Below, piece after piece: positions 25,790-35,143 of a stretch of DNA of 64,000 bases. The stretch's first letter is position 1. Each line of letters starts with the position of its first letter. The DNA comes from Paracoccus denitrificans (GTDB taxonomy: Bacteria > Pseudomonadota > Alphaproteobacteria > Rhodobacterales > Rhodobacteraceae), in contig VAFL01000017.1 of NCBI GenBank assembly GCA_005768755.1, forward strand, positions 1 to 64,000, given 5' to 3'. A program made the translations under genes and the position numbers. The notes under the pieces were generated by a model. That model did not search any database. It was not told where the DNA came from and saw only the letters and a list, made by a program, of their open reading frames with translations.

Positions 25790-27009
25790 ACGTTTTCGCG
25801 CAGGTGCGCGCGTGCCGCGCGCGCGATGACCAGCCCTTCATTCGTCGGTATCACCATGACCTTGGCACGCGACAGATCAGACGAGATGATCGTCGCGTTT
25901 TCAGCGTTGCGGGCGTGGTCGATCTCGATCCCCATCCATTCGGTCCGTTCGCAGATCCTTGACCGGATCAGGCGCGAATTCTCGCCAATTCCGCCGCAGA
26001 AGACGAGCGCGTCAATCCCGCCCATCGACGCCGCCATTGCGCCCAGCTCTCGCTGGATGCGGAAGACGAAATAGTCGATGGTTTCGCGCGCCTCGGGTGC
26101 GTCTGATGCTTCCAGCGTGCGCATGTCATTGGACAATCCGCCAGACAGACCCAGCAACCCCGACCGGCGATAGAGCATGTCGGAAATCGCGTCGGCATCC
26201 ATGCCTTCCTGTTCCATCAGATAGATCAGAACACCGGGATCAAGCTGGCCTGGCCGCGTGCCCATCGGCAGGCCGTCAAGCGCCGAAAACCCCATTGTCG
26301 AGGCGACCGAACGGCCGTGCTGGATGGCGCACATGGACGCGCCATTCCCCAGATGCGCGACCACCACCCGACCAGCCGCGATCAGGGGCGCACGGGCCTG
26401 AAGTTCCGACGTGATGTAGTCATAGCTGATGCCATGAAACCCGTACCGCCGAACGCCCCGGTCATAATATTCGCGCGGCAGGGCGAAGGTGTCGTTCACC
26501 CATGGGTGTGAGCGGTGAAAGGCCGTATCGAAGCAGGCGATCTGCGGGACGCCCGGATAGGCGGCCGTCGCGGCACGAATGCCGGCCAGATTATGCGGCT
26601 GATGCAGCGGCGCGAAAGGTGCAAGCGCCTCCAGCCGGGTCAGCACGTCCTGATCGACCAGGGTGGGACGGTCGAATTCGATGCCGCCATGCACGACGCG
26701 GTGGCCGATGGCACCCAGCTTGTTGTCGGGAAAGGCGGCGCGCAGGCTGTCCAGCACTGCCCTGATCGCCTGGCCATGATCGACAAGCGGAATATTGGCG
26801 ACCGGCAAGTCATGGCCGGCCGCGTCCTGCAGCGTCATCGTGGCCTGATTGGCCCCGATCCGGTCAACCATACCTTTGGCGATCGGCTGGTCGCCCGTAT
26901 CGTCATAAAGCGCGAATTTCAGCGACGATGACCCGGCATTAAGCGTAAGGACATCGCCGATTACAGGAATTTCGCCGACTTTGCCGGCCTCGGCGGCTAG
27001 CTCATCCAT
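25786..27009 (-). CDS. ackA: Acetate kinase
   Basis: A 407-residue ASKHA kinase with VLTLNAGSSSLKFALYD near residue 20, CFDTAFHRSHP, RRYGFHGISYDYI, HLGNGASMCAI and FCGGIGENS. These cover the phosphate, adenosine and acetyl-phosphate sites. It interconverts acetate plus ATP with acetyl phosphate. The usual partner phosphotransacetylase is not adjacent. Its ATG lies inside the 3' end of the sorbitol dehydrogenase gene (13-base overlap), giving coupled translation. About 18 residues precede the conserved core, slightly longer than usual, but no better start codon is present. Confidence 0.95.
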   Translation of the reverse strand: MDELAAEAGKVGEIPVIGDVLTLNAGSSSLKFALYDDTGDQPIAKGMVDRIGANQATMTLQDAAGHDLPVANIPLVDHGQAIRAVLDSLRAAFPDNKLGAIGHRVVHGGIEFDRPTLVDQDVLTRLEALAPFAPLHQPHNLAGIRAATAAYPGVPQIACFDTAFHRSHPWVNDTFALPREYYDRGVRRYGFHGISYDYITSELQARAPLIAAGRVVVAHLGNGASMCAIQHGRSVASTMGFSALDGLPMGTRPGQLDPGVLIYLMEQEGMDADAISDMLYRRSGLLGLSGGLSNDMRTLEASDAPEARETIDYFVFRIQRELGAMAASMGGIDALVFCGGIGENSRLIRSRICERTEWMGIEIDHARNAENATIISSDLSRAKVMVIPTNEGLVIARAARAHLRENV

Positions 27010-27770
27010 TGGCCGCCATCGACGTTGTAGGTCTGCGAAACGATGTAATCCGCATCAGCCGAAGCAAGGAACACCGCCATGCCGGTCAGATCGGCGGGTG
27101 TGGCGAAGCGGCCGGCGGGAACGCCCGCCGCAACTTCCGCCTTTTTCTGGCCAGGCGCCTTGCCTTCCAGCTTGGCGAACATCGAATCGACATGCTGCCA
27201 ATGTTCGCCATCTACGACGCCGGGGGCGATCGCATTGACGTTGATACCGTGCTTGATCAGGTTCAGACCCGCCGACTGGGTCATGCTGATCACCGCAGCC
27301 TTGGTCGAGCAATAGATCAGCACCAGCGGTTCGCCCCGCCGACCCGCCTGACTGGCCATGTTGATGATCTTGCCACCGTGACCCTGCGCAATCATCTGAC
27401 GAGCCGCCGCCTGCATGGTAAACAGCGTTCCCGCGACATTGACCGCATAGAGCTTGTCATAGCTGGCGCGGGTGATGTCTACGGTTTCGGCCGCATCGAA
27501 CAGGGCCGCGTTGTTGACAAGGATATCCAGCTTGCCCGCCTGCGCGACGACGGCATCAATGGCCGCGTCAATGCTGTCCTGTTGCGTCACGTCCAGCGCC
27601 ACGGCATAGGCCCCCGGTCCGATATCCGTTGCCGCCTGACGCGCCGCATCAAGGTTGATGTCGCCAATGGCCACGGTCGCGCCTTCGCGGACATAGGCCG
27701 CCGCAAATTCCCGACCGATGCCGCGCGCCGCACCGGTTATCAGGGCAGATTTTCCATCAAGACGTTTCAT
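26997..27770 (-). CDS. smoS: Sorbitol (L-iditol 2-) dehydrogenase, SDR family
   Basis: From MKRLDGKSALITGAARGIG at 27770 the protein is 257 residues. It has the SDR motif TGAARGIG (residues 12-19), NNAALFD, catalytic Ser in NMASQAGRRGE and YCSTKAAV with Tyr and Lys. The segments INVNAIAPGVVDGEHW and YIVSQTYNVDGGQWMS closely resemble the Rhodobacter sphaeroides sorbitol dehydrogenase SmoS as I remember it. It oxidises D-sorbitol to fructose and galactitol to tagatose in that organism. The polyol importer genes seen beside smoS there are absent here; instead acetate kinase overlaps its end. Confidence 0.85.
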   Translation of the reverse strand: MKRLDGKSALITGAARGIGREFAAAYVREGATVAIGDINLDAARQAATDIGPGAYAVALDVTQQDSIDAAIDAVVAQAGKLDILVNNAALFDAAETVDITRASYDKLYAVNVAGTLFTMQAAARQMIAQGHGGKIINMASQAGRRGEPLVLIYCSTKAAVISMTQSAGLNLIKHGINVNAIAPGVVDGEHWQHVDSMFAKLEGKAPGQKKAEVAAGVPAGRFATPADLTGMAVFLASADADYIVSQTYNVDGGQWMS

Positions 27771-27974
27771 GTCGGTTCGAACCCATCCTTTGCCATTGCC
27801 AATCTGTCCAGGGCGCGGCCGCGCCAAATTCGGGGGCAGTTACGCATGTTCCGCAATCGCTGTCAGCCCGCTAATTCGACGCAGCACTTGCCCCAAGGTC
27901 AAGGGTTGACGCGTCATTCGAATTCGACTGAAGTCCCGCGACCACGTCCCGGCCTTTTATTGTGGCGGTCACCC

Positions 27975-29081
27975 ATGCAGCAAAAACACGTATCGCACCT
28001 GCCGCAAACCCGGCCTGTAGCGCGTAGAACCCGTGCTGTGCTGGTTGCGGCATTCAGCGCCTTGTTCGTTCTGACAGGTTGCGCCAGCCGCCCGGGGCCA
28101 GAGACGCTGCTGCCGGTGGCCAACATGCCCGACAGCAGTGCCAACCTGACCCTTCTGACCGCCACCGACCGTGCATTGTCCAGCATTGATCCGCCGAACT
28201 ATGGCAGCGAACGCAGCGCCATGAGCTATGAAGAGTATCAGCTTCGGGTCGACGTTTCTGACCCGGATCCGCGCAAACAGCCTGACATTACCGTCGCAGA
28301 ACGGCGCCGGTTCGGGCGCGCAGCGTTCCTTCAGACCTTGAACAAGATGCAGCGGGGCCGCAACGGGACCGTCATCCTTTTCGTTCACGGATATAACAAT
28401 ACCTATCAGGAAGCGATCATGCGCCTGGCTGGAATGGCGGCCGAGTCGCGCGTCAACGCGGTTCCGGTGGTGTTTTCGTGGCCCTCGGCGGCGTCGGTCA
28501 CGGGCTATGTCTCTGACCGCGATTCCTCGACCTACGCGCGCGACGACCTGACGGCTTTGCTGACCGATCTGGCCACCGCCAGCCCTGACAGTAACGTCAT
28601 GGTCATCGGTCACAGCATGGGCGGGTGGCTGGTGATGGAGGCGCTGCGTGAACTGCGCCAGACCGGCAGGGACGACGTGATTTCGCATCTGCAGGTCGGA
28701 CTGGCCTCACCGGATATCGACCTTGATGTATTCGCGAAACAGATCGGTGACGTCGGGCCGCTGGATCCGCCCCTGACGGTGCTGGCTGCGTCAGATGATC
28801 GGGCACTTGCGGCATCGGCGCGGGTGTCGGGCGGCAAACCGCGGCTGGGTGCAGTCAATCCCGCCGATCCCGTCATTCAGGCCTTTGCGCAGCAGGCAGG
28901 GGTGCGGCTGATCGACATTTCGGCGCTGCCGTCAAGCGGGCGGGCAAACCATGACAGGTTCCTGGCGCTTGCATCGCTGCGCGCCCCCGACACGCAAGCC
29001 AACCCCCTGCAGGAACTGCGAAGTGCTGGCGGCTATGTGCTGGGCAGCGCGGGGCGCATCCTGTCCTACGGCGCGCGCTAG
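27975..29081 (+). CDS. Lipoprotein alpha/beta hydrolase (DUF900 family)
   Basis: A 368-residue protein from ATG 27975. The N-terminus is a lipoprotein signal with the lipobox LTGC, modifying Cys36. The hydrolase domain has VILFVHGYNNTYQEA (oxyanion region) near residue 135 and the nucleophile in GHSMGG near 215. The DUF900 family contains such esterase-like proteins of unknown substrate. It is probably anchored in the membrane facing the periplasm. The gene stands alone between the divergent sorbitol dehydrogenase gene and the amidase gene. Confidence 0.88.
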   Translation: MQQKHVSHLPQTRPVARRTRAVLVAAFSALFVLTGCASRPGPETLLPVANMPDSSANLTLLTATDRALSSIDPPNYGSERSAMSYEEYQLRVDVSDPDPRKQPDITVAERRRFGRAAFLQTLNKMQRGRNGTVILFVHGYNNTYQEAIMRLAGMAAESRVNAVPVVFSWPSAASVTGYVSDRDSSTYARDDLTALLTDLATASPDSNVMVIGHSMGGWLVMEALRELRQTGRDDVISHLQVGLASPDIDLDVFAKQIGDVGPLDPPLTVLAASDDRALAASARVSGGKPRLGAVNPADPVIQAFAQQAGVRLIDISALPSSGRANHDRFLALASLRAPDTQANPLQELRSAGGYVLGSAGRILSYGAR

Positions 29082-29289
29082 ATCATTTGACACGTTCCCC
29101 TGACGTTTCAACGATGCCGCAACCCCCGCCGCGTCGTGTCGCGTCGCGCTGATGGCAGCCATTGATGGCGCCTATTTGCCATCTGCGCACCGGCAGAGGA
29201 AGGTTCCGCCACAGGCTGAAGGCGTCCCGCGCGAACGCGCCGGGACCGGACTGAACACCTGCGCCCGGCACAACAGGAAAGGCATCGAC

Positions 29290-30534
29290 ATGACATTCAC
29301 CCCCGAAACCCGGGTCGATCTCGGCCGGTTCTGGTCCACGATCGAAGCCTCGGGGGAAATTGGAAAGGGCCGCCCCGGTGGGCTTTCGCGCCTGACCTTG
29401 ACCGATGCGGATCGCGATATGCGCAACGTGTTCGTTCAGTGGTGCGAAGATGCCGGGCTGGACGTGCAGATCGACCAGATGGGCAATATCTTCGGCCGCC
29501 GCGCGGGCACCGACAACGACCTGCCGCCGATCCTGATCGGCAGCCATCTGGACACGCAGATCAATGGTGGCCGTTTCGATGGCATCGCGGGCGTGCTGGC
29601 GGGGCTTGAGGTGATCCGCAGCCTGAACGATGCCGGCCACATCACCCGCCGCCCGATCATTGTCGTCGACTGGACGAATGAGGAAGGCGCGCGGTTCTCT
29701 CCGCCCATGGTCGCCTCGGGTGTGTTTGCCGGCAAATACACGCAGGATTGGGCGCATGACCTGATCGCCGATGACGGCGCGCGTTTCGGGGATGAACTGG
29801 CACGCATCGGCTATCTGGGCGACGCTGCCTGCGCCGCTAGCCCGGTCGACGCCTATTTCGAACTGCATATCGAACAGGGCCCGATCCTTGATGCCGAAAG
29901 CCGGCAGGTGGGCGTCGTGACCGGCGGCTATCCCAGCCACGGGATGCGGGTCATGTTCAATGGCCAGACCGCCCATACCGGTCCGACGCCGATGGACCTG
30001 CGCCATAACGCGCTGATCGCGGGCGCGCGCTGGCTGACAGCGGTGGACGATATCGGCTGGGAATTCGCGATACATGACGGCAAGGCCACCGGATCACGGC
30101 TTGCGGCATGGCCGAACAAGCCCGGCATCCTGTCGGAAAGCGCGCAATGTGTGGCCGATGTGCGCCACCCGGACCCGATCACCGCCCGCGTGATGGCAGA
30201 AAAGATGCGCCGCGCCGCGCTGTCCGCCGCCGCCATTGCGGGATGCGAACTGGAAGTCGAGGACGAATGGGAATGGGGCGGCGACATCTTCGACGCCGAT
30301 CTGATCGGCCTGATCCGCGACGAGGCCGTCCGGCAGGGCTGGAACTGGCGCGATATCCAGTCGCAGGCAGGCCATGACGCCTATCACATAGCGCTTGTTT
30401 GCCCGACGGCAATGATCTTCACCCCCTGCAAGGGCGGCATCACACATAACAACGAAGAATTCTGCGAGCCCGAGGATTTTCTGGCCGGGCTGAACATGCT
30501 GCTGCACGCCGTTGTGCGGCGCGCCGATCGCTGA
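29290..30534 (+). CDS. Zn-dependent amidase: N-carbamoyl-amino acid hydrolase/allantoate amidohydrolase family
   Basis: A 414-residue M20-type hydrolase from ATG 29290 (AGGAAAGG upstream). The bimetal ligands are visible in GSHLDTQ, GGRFDG, NEEGARF, LHIEQGP and near the C-terminus in THNNEEF. GQTAHTGPTPMDLR belongs to the dimer/lid domain. The family hydrolyses N-carbamoyl-L-amino acids, beta-ureidopropionate or allantoate, releasing ammonia and CO2. The exact substrate is unknown. It converges with the LysR gene, with 5 bases between, and probably belongs to the TRAP/BKACE catabolic block beyond. Confidence 0.9.
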   Translation: MTFTPETRVDLGRFWSTIEASGEIGKGRPGGLSRLTLTDADRDMRNVFVQWCEDAGLDVQIDQMGNIFGRRAGTDNDLPPILIGSHLDTQINGGRFDGIAGVLAGLEVIRSLNDAGHITRRPIIVVDWTNEEGARFSPPMVASGVFAGKYTQDWAHDLIADDGARFGDELARIGYLGDAACAASPVDAYFELHIEQGPILDAESRQVGVVTGGYPSHGMRVMFNGQTAHTGPTPMDLRHNALIAGARWLTAVDDIGWEFAIHDGKATGSRLAAWPNKPGILSESAQCVADVRHPDPITARVMAEKMRRAALSAAAIAGCELEVEDEWEWGGDIFDADLIGLIRDEAVRQGWNWRDIQSQAGHDAYHIALVCPTAMIFTPCKGGITHNNEEFCEPEDFLAGLNMLLHAVVRRADR

Positions 30535-30539
30535 AGGCG

Positions 30540-31475
30540 TCAGTTCATATCCGGGTACAGCTGCTGCAGTTCGGCCAGAAGATCGACAAACTTCCGCTCT
30601 GCGGCGGTGAGCGGTCCGTTCTCGGCAAAGACCAGAAACACGTCCGCGCCAAGCGGATGATCGGGCAGACGCAAGGGCCAGATCTGGCCGGCCTCTGCCT
30701 CTTGCGTGACGGAATCAACCGGCAGGATGCCGATGCCGACGCCCGCGATGATCATCCGCCGGATCTCGCCCAGATCATGGCTTGATCCGCTGATCCGCCG
30801 CCCCATCCCCAGCCCGTCGCGCAGCATGGCCATGGGTTCCAGCCCCATGCCTTCGGTCGCGCAGCTGAAGGCCACGAAGGGCTCTTGCGCCAGTTCGCGG
30901 GGTGTCACCTCCTCGCGCCCGTAAAGCGGATGTTCGGCGCCGCAGAAGACGGCGAAGGCTTCGCGGAAAAGCTGACGGCATTCGACACCGGGCAAAGGCT
31001 TTGGCAGCAGGCAGATGCCCACGCCCTGCTTGTCATTGGTGATCTGGCGCACGGTTTCCAGCGAATTGCGCACCTCGATCCTGATGCTGGTCGAAGGGTA
31101 GCGCTGATGGAAAAGCCTGATCGCTTCGTCGATCAGGGGGGATCGCAGCCGGCTGATTATACTGACCGTGAGGCTGCCGAATTCTTCGTCTTGGCGGTCT
31201 TCGGACATGGCGGCGATACGGTCCACGCCCCGCAGGATCTCGGCGCATTCCTGATAGATGCGTTCGCCGCGCAGGGTCAGGGCGAAATGGCGGCTGCCAC
31301 GAAAGACCAACTGGCAGCCAAGCTGTTCCTCCAGCCGCTGAAGGGCAAGGCTGACGGAAGGCTGGCTCATGTTCAGGCGCCTGGCAGCGCCTGTCAGGCT
31401 TTCTTCTTCTGCGATCAGACAGAAGGTGCGAAGCAGGTTCCAGTTCAGATCGGCGACGGCCGGTCGATTCGGCAT
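30540..31475 (-). CDS. LysR family transcriptional regulator
   Basis: A 311-residue regulator from MPNRPAVADLNWNLLRTF at 31475; an ATG 17 codons upstream is possible. The winged HTH covers residues 10-70 with ESLTGAARRLNMSQPSVSLALQRLEEQLG. The effector domain starts near 100 (LTVSIISRLRSPLI). It lies downstream of ridA on the same strand rather than next to the divergent TRAP promoter, so it may control ridA, the amidase and the TRAP operon together. This is inferred from position. Confidence 0.93.
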   Translation of the reverse strand: MPNRPAVADLNWNLLRTFCLIAEEESLTGAARRLNMSQPSVSLALQRLEEQLGCQLVFRGSRHFALTLRGERIYQECAEILRGVDRIAAMSEDRQDEEFGSLTVSIISRLRSPLIDEAIRLFHQRYPSTSIRIEVRNSLETVRQITNDKQGVGICLLPKPLPGVECRQLFREAFAVFCGAEHPLYGREEVTPRELAQEPFVAFSCATEGMGLEPMAMLRDGLGMGRRISGSSHDLGEIRRMIIAGVGIGILPVDSVTQEAEAGQIWPLRLPDHPLGADVFLVFAENGPLTAAERKFVDLLAELQQLYPDMN

Positions 31476-31606
31476 GAGACGTTCCCGAGAATGCGCGGCG
31501 CCAAGATTGCACCCCGACGACCACATGCGGCAAGGGCGTCGTGATGGGGCGCCGTTCGGCGGGACCTGCGCTGCAGCCAGAAATCGCGACAGCGCAGACA
31601 GTTGTC

Positions 31607-31951
31607 CTAGCGGGCGGCGGTAACGATGAATTCAACCTTGTAGCCGGGTGTGGCCAGCTTCGCCTCGCCAGTTGCGCGGGCCGGCAGGTTTTCAGGATCG
31701 ACCCAGGCGTCATAGACCGCGTTCATGGCCGCGAAATCTGCCATATCGGCCAGCCAGACCGTGACGGACAGGATGCGCGATTTGTCCGATCCGGCCTCGG
31801 CCAGAAATTTGTCGACATTTGCCAGTGCATCACGCACCTGGGTTTCGATATCGGCGCCCTCGGTTCCGACCTGACCGGCAAGGTAGACGGTATCGCCGTG
31901 AATGACCGCCTGGCTCATCCGGGGGCCGTTTCCGATACGTGTGATGGACAT
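31607..31951 (-). CDS. RidA family protein (reactive imine/enamine deaminase-like)
   Basis: A 114-residue YjgF/RidA protein starting MSITRIGNGPRMSQAVIHGD at 31951. Family marks are VYLAGQVG, ILSVTVWLADM, the arginine in PARATGEA that anchors the substrate carboxylate in active RidA proteins, and VEFIVTA at the end. RidA hydrolyses enamine/imine intermediates formed in amino acid breakdown. In this block it could process an imine produced from the amidase or TRAP substrate. It is divergent from the TRAP operon. Confidence 0.9.
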   Translation of the reverse strand: MSITRIGNGPRMSQAVIHGDTVYLAGQVGTEGADIETQVRDALANVDKFLAEAGSDKSRILSVTVWLADMADFAAMNAVYDAWVDPENLPARATGEAKLATPGYKVEFIVTAAR

Positions 31952-32269
31952 GAGTGATCTCTTTCGCAGATGTTTCGGTTCGAGCGCACGACCCTGGCCT
32001 GAGCGCCCCGACCGCGCATTGTCATGACCCGCCGCCCTTTCGCAATGCCGAAAGGCGTCCGGGCCCAACATGCGCGGATCAGCGAACCGCGCCAGCCTAT
32101 GCCAGCCATAAATAGCGCCGAGTTGACAGAATCCTGCTGCGAAACGCTAAACTACCCGATGAACGGGTTGCGGGCTTTGCCTCGCAAGCCCATACGAAGC
32201 CGGCGCAAGAACGGCCATTCTCATCTGCAGCGCAGGTCCGATCCGGCAGCGCCCAACAAGGAGTCTCTG
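31952..32269. other. 318-base divergent intergenic region between ridA and dctP
   Basis: No convincing gene is found here. The half nearest dctP holds a promoter candidate (32123-32151) and a region rich in short A/T runs. It is the natural binding place for the nearby LysR regulator, but no clear T-N11-A palindrome was recognised. The half nearest ridA shows nothing distinctive. Confidence 0.5.
32123..32151 (+). promoter_or_regulatory. Candidate sigma70 promoter for the TRAP operon
   Basis: A perfect -35 TTGACA (32123-32128) is followed after 17 bases by GCTAAA (32146-32151), a weak -10. The dctP start codon is about 120 bases downstream, leaving a long leader. Confidence 0.4.
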
Positions 32270-33262
32270 ATGAATTTTCCATTTGCTTCGATGCCTCGCC
32301 GGCTGGCGGTTTCGGCCATGTCGCTTCTTCTGGTGACGGCAGCCAACGCGACAGAGCTGCGGATGCTGACCAGCTATGGCATGAACACGGCCTATACCGA
32401 AAATGTCGCCGTCCGCTTCAATGACATGGTCGCTGAAGCCTCGGGCGGGGAAACCACGGTGACGCTGCAAGGCCCCGATGTCGTGCCGCCGCTGGAACAG
32501 TTGCAGCCGGTTGCGGCGGGCGTATTCGACATGCTGTATACGCATGGCGCCTATCACACCGACACCACAGGCGTCGGCGCGGCCATGGATGCGGTCGCGG
32601 TCGATCCGGCCAAGGTCCGCGATTCAGGGATCTGGGATCTGATCGACAAGCATTACAACGAACTTGGCCTGAAGGTGATCGCCATTGTTCCGCTGGGTTC
32701 GTCGGGCTTCCAGTACGTTCTGAAGGAACCGATCGAAGCTGCGCCGTCGCTGCAGGGTCGCCGGCTGCGCGGCAGCCCGACTTATACCAATATCACCACC
32801 CAGCTGGGCGGTGCGCCGGTTCTGATGTCCTCGGGCGAGGTCTATTCGGCAATGGATCGCGGCGTGATCGACGGCGCGGCCTGGGGGCTGAACGGCGTCA
32901 AGGACCTGGGCTGGCACGAGGTGGCGGGCTATTTCACCAAACCGACCTTCGGGCAGACCTATACCTATGTCCTGATGAACCTCGACAAGTTCAACGGGTT
33001 GGATGAGGCAGAGCGGACCTTGCTGCTGGAACAGGGCACGGCGCTGGAAGACACGAGCGCCCCGCTTCTGGACGAGCTGGCGGTCAAGGAATGGGACGAG
33101 CTGAAGGAGCTGGGAATGGAAGAAACCCAGTTCGCACCAGAGGATGTGCCGAACCTGACCACACTGGTCAATGAAGGGATCTGGCAACTGGGCATGGACA
33201 AATCGGCTGATGTCGTGGGCCAGATGAAGCAGCTGGCGGAAGAAAACGGACTGACCCAGTAA
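32270..33262 (+). CDS. TRAP transporter substrate-binding protein (DctP family)
   Basis: From ATG 32270 (AAGGAG upstream) the protein is 330 residues. It has a signal peptide (RRLAVSAMSLLLVTAANA) and DctP features, including the LQGRRLRGSPTYTN region with the ligand-contacting Arg and YSAMDRGVIDGAAWGLNG. It opens a complete P-Q-M TRAP operon followed by an RraA-like gene. The ligand is probably an organic acid linked to the carbamoylase/RidA/BKACE enzymes nearby; this is inference. Confidence 0.93.
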   Translation: MNFPFASMPRRLAVSAMSLLLVTAANATELRMLTSYGMNTAYTENVAVRFNDMVAEASGGETTVTLQGPDVVPPLEQLQPVAAGVFDMLYTHGAYHTDTTGVGAAMDAVAVDPAKVRDSGIWDLIDKHYNELGLKVIAIVPLGSSGFQYVLKEPIEAAPSLQGRRLRGSPTYTNITTQLGGAPVLMSSGEVYSAMDRGVIDGAAWGLNGVKDLGWHEVAGYFTKPTFGQTYTYVLMNLDKFNGLDEAERTLLLEQGTALEDTSAPLLDELAVKEWDELKELGMEETQFAPEDVPNLTTLVNEGIWQLGMDKSADVVGQMKQLAEENGLTQ

Positions 33263-33297
33263 GGCGCATGCCCAGCCGGCCAGACAGGAGTACCACG

Positions 33298-33807
33298 ATG
33301 CCCGCCATCCTGCGTCTACAGGATCTCATCACCCGCTGGCTGTATGTCCTTGGCGGTGTCGCATTATGCGGCATCGTCATCAGCTACCTGATCGAGGTGG
33401 TGATGCGCTACATGTTCAACGCGCCGACCCTGTGGTCGCCCTCGGCTGTCGCCTATCTGCTTTGCGTTTCGTCAATGCTGGCCATGCCGGAACTGGCCCG
33501 GACGCGGGGCCATATCGCCATCACCATGCTGGAGGAGCGGATGCCAGCCGCGACAAGTGCGCGGCACCGGCGCCGGACCGCCGCGCTGACGGCGGCGATC
33601 TGCCTTTGCGCGGCATGGATGATCGGGACCGAGATGATGCGTCAGGCGCAATCAGGCACCACGACTGCGTTCGGCGTGCGTATTCCCAAGGTCTGGCTGT
33701 CGGGACTGATCTTCTACGGTTTCGTGAATACCGCGCTTTACTATCTGCGCGCCACGCTGCTGCCCGGCACCCTGCCCCAGCCCGACTACGCCCCGCAGGA
33801 GGTCTGA
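33298..33807 (+). CDS. TRAP transporter small permease (DctQ family)
   Basis: A 169-residue, four-helix protein starting MPAILRLQDLITRWLYVLGG at 33298, with AGGAG upstream; an ATG ten codons earlier has no good ribosome site. The segment MPELARTRGHIAITML is the DctQ midpoint motif. It ends 3 bases before the large permease gene. Confidence 0.92.
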   Translation: MPAILRLQDLITRWLYVLGGVALCGIVISYLIEVVMRYMFNAPTLWSPSAVAYLLCVSSMLAMPELARTRGHIAITMLEERMPAATSARHRRRTAALTAAICLCAAWMIGTEMMRQAQSGTTTAFGVRIPKVWLSGLIFYGFVNTALYYLRATLLPGTLPQPDYAPQEV

Positions 33808-33810
33808 GCG

Positions 33811-35121
33811 ATGGATTGGCAAATCGTTCTTTCGCTGGCCATCGGCACGTTGATGGTCCTGTTCGCACTCGGCGTGCCGGTTTTCGCGGCCTTCCTGGCA
33901 ATCAATGTCGCAGGGACCTTCTGGCTGATGGGGCCGGCCGGGTTCGGGATGTTCACCAATAGCATCTACGACACCGTGACCTCGGAAACGCTGACCACCA
34001 TCGCGCTTTTCGTGCTGATGGGCGAGTTGCTGTTCCGGTCAGGATCGATCGACGTGATCTTCGATTCGCTCGATACACTGATGGGCCGCATCAAGGGGCG
34101 GCTGTATTTCTTCGTCGTGGCGCTGTCGACGCTGTTTGGTGCGCTGTCGGGATCGGCGCTGGCGGTGACGGCAATGCTGTGCCGCTCGGCCCTGCCGACG
34201 ATGCGCGACCGGGGCTATGACGAAAAGCTTTCCGTGGGGCTGATCCTGGGTGGTGCGGGGCTGGCGCCGATCATTCCGCCCAGCCTGATGGTGATCATCA
34301 TCGGATCACTGGTCGATGTGTCCATTGCGAAGCTTCTGATTGCGGGGATTGTGCCGGGCCTGATCCTGGCCGGGCTGTTCATTGCCTATACCCTGTTCAA
34401 GATCTCTGCCGATCCGACGGCAGTGCCACCCATGTCCGCCGACGATCAGCACAGTCGCACAGCCGCCGAACGCTGGCGCGCCCTTGGCCGGATGCTGCCC
34501 TTTTCGATCATCATCTTCTCGGTTCTCGGGCTGATCATGCTGGGCATCGCCACGCCATCGGAATCGGCTGCCACGGGGGTGGCGGGCGCGATTATCGTCG
34601 CGATCATCTATCGCAGGTTCAGCCTGACGATGGCATGGGACTCGATCATGTCATCGCTGGGGATTTCGGCCATGATCGTGGCGATCCTGGCATGTTCGAA
34701 GTTCTTCAGTCAGCTTCTGTCATTCACCGGTGCCACGGCCGGTATGGTTCAGACCGCAACCGAGCTGAATGCCAGCCCGATGGTGATGCTGCTGATCCTG
34801 ATGCTGATCCCGCTGATCGCCTGCATGTTCATCGACCAGATTGCCTTCATGATGGTTGTGGTGCCGATCTATGCCCCCATCGTTAAGCTGTACGGCTTCG
34901 ATCCAGTATGGTTCTGGACCCTGTTCCTGATCAACCTTGCGATCGGAAGCCTGACCCCGCCCTTCGGCTATAACCTGTTTGCCGCCAAAGGCAGTGCGCC
35001 ATGGCTGAAGATGCCGGTGATCTTTTCTGCAGCCATTCCAATCGTGATCTGTTTCCTGATCGGGCTCGTGCTGTTTGCGACGATACCTGCCCTTATCACC
35101 TGGCTTCCCAGCTTCATCTGA
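33811..35121 (+). CDS. TRAP transporter large permease (DctM family)
   Basis: A 436-residue permease with LFVLMGELLFRSG, LSGSALAVTAMLCRSALP, GAGLAPIIPPSLMVIIIGS and the C-terminal LTPPFGYNLFAAKGSA. All are standard DctM positions. It completes the transporter and is followed 22 bases later by the RraA-like gene, in the same direction and probably in the same transcript. Confidence 0.95.
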   Translation: MDWQIVLSLAIGTLMVLFALGVPVFAAFLAINVAGTFWLMGPAGFGMFTNSIYDTVTSETLTTIALFVLMGELLFRSGSIDVIFDSLDTLMGRIKGRLYFFVVALSTLFGALSGSALAVTAMLCRSALPTMRDRGYDEKLSVGLILGGAGLAPIIPPSLMVIIIGSLVDVSIAKLLIAGIVPGLILAGLFIAYTLFKISADPTAVPPMSADDQHSRTAAERWRALGRMLPFSIIIFSVLGLIMLGIATPSESAATGVAGAIIVAIIYRRFSLTMAWDSIMSSLGISAMIVAILACSKFFSQLLSFTGATAGMVQTATELNASPMVMLLILMLIPLIACMFIDQIAFMMVVVPIYAPIVKLYGFDPVWFWTLFLINLAIGSLTPPFGYNLFAAKGSAPWLKMPVIFSAAIPIVICFLIGLVLFATIPALITWLPSFI

Positions 35122-35143
35122 CCTGCGCGCGATAGGACCTGTC

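Noticed and set aside
27009..27974. Upstream extension of the lipoprotein hydrolase frame to give 690 residues
   Set aside because: This part is antisense to the sorbitol dehydrogenase gene. The lipobox signal peptide after ATG 27975 marks the true start.
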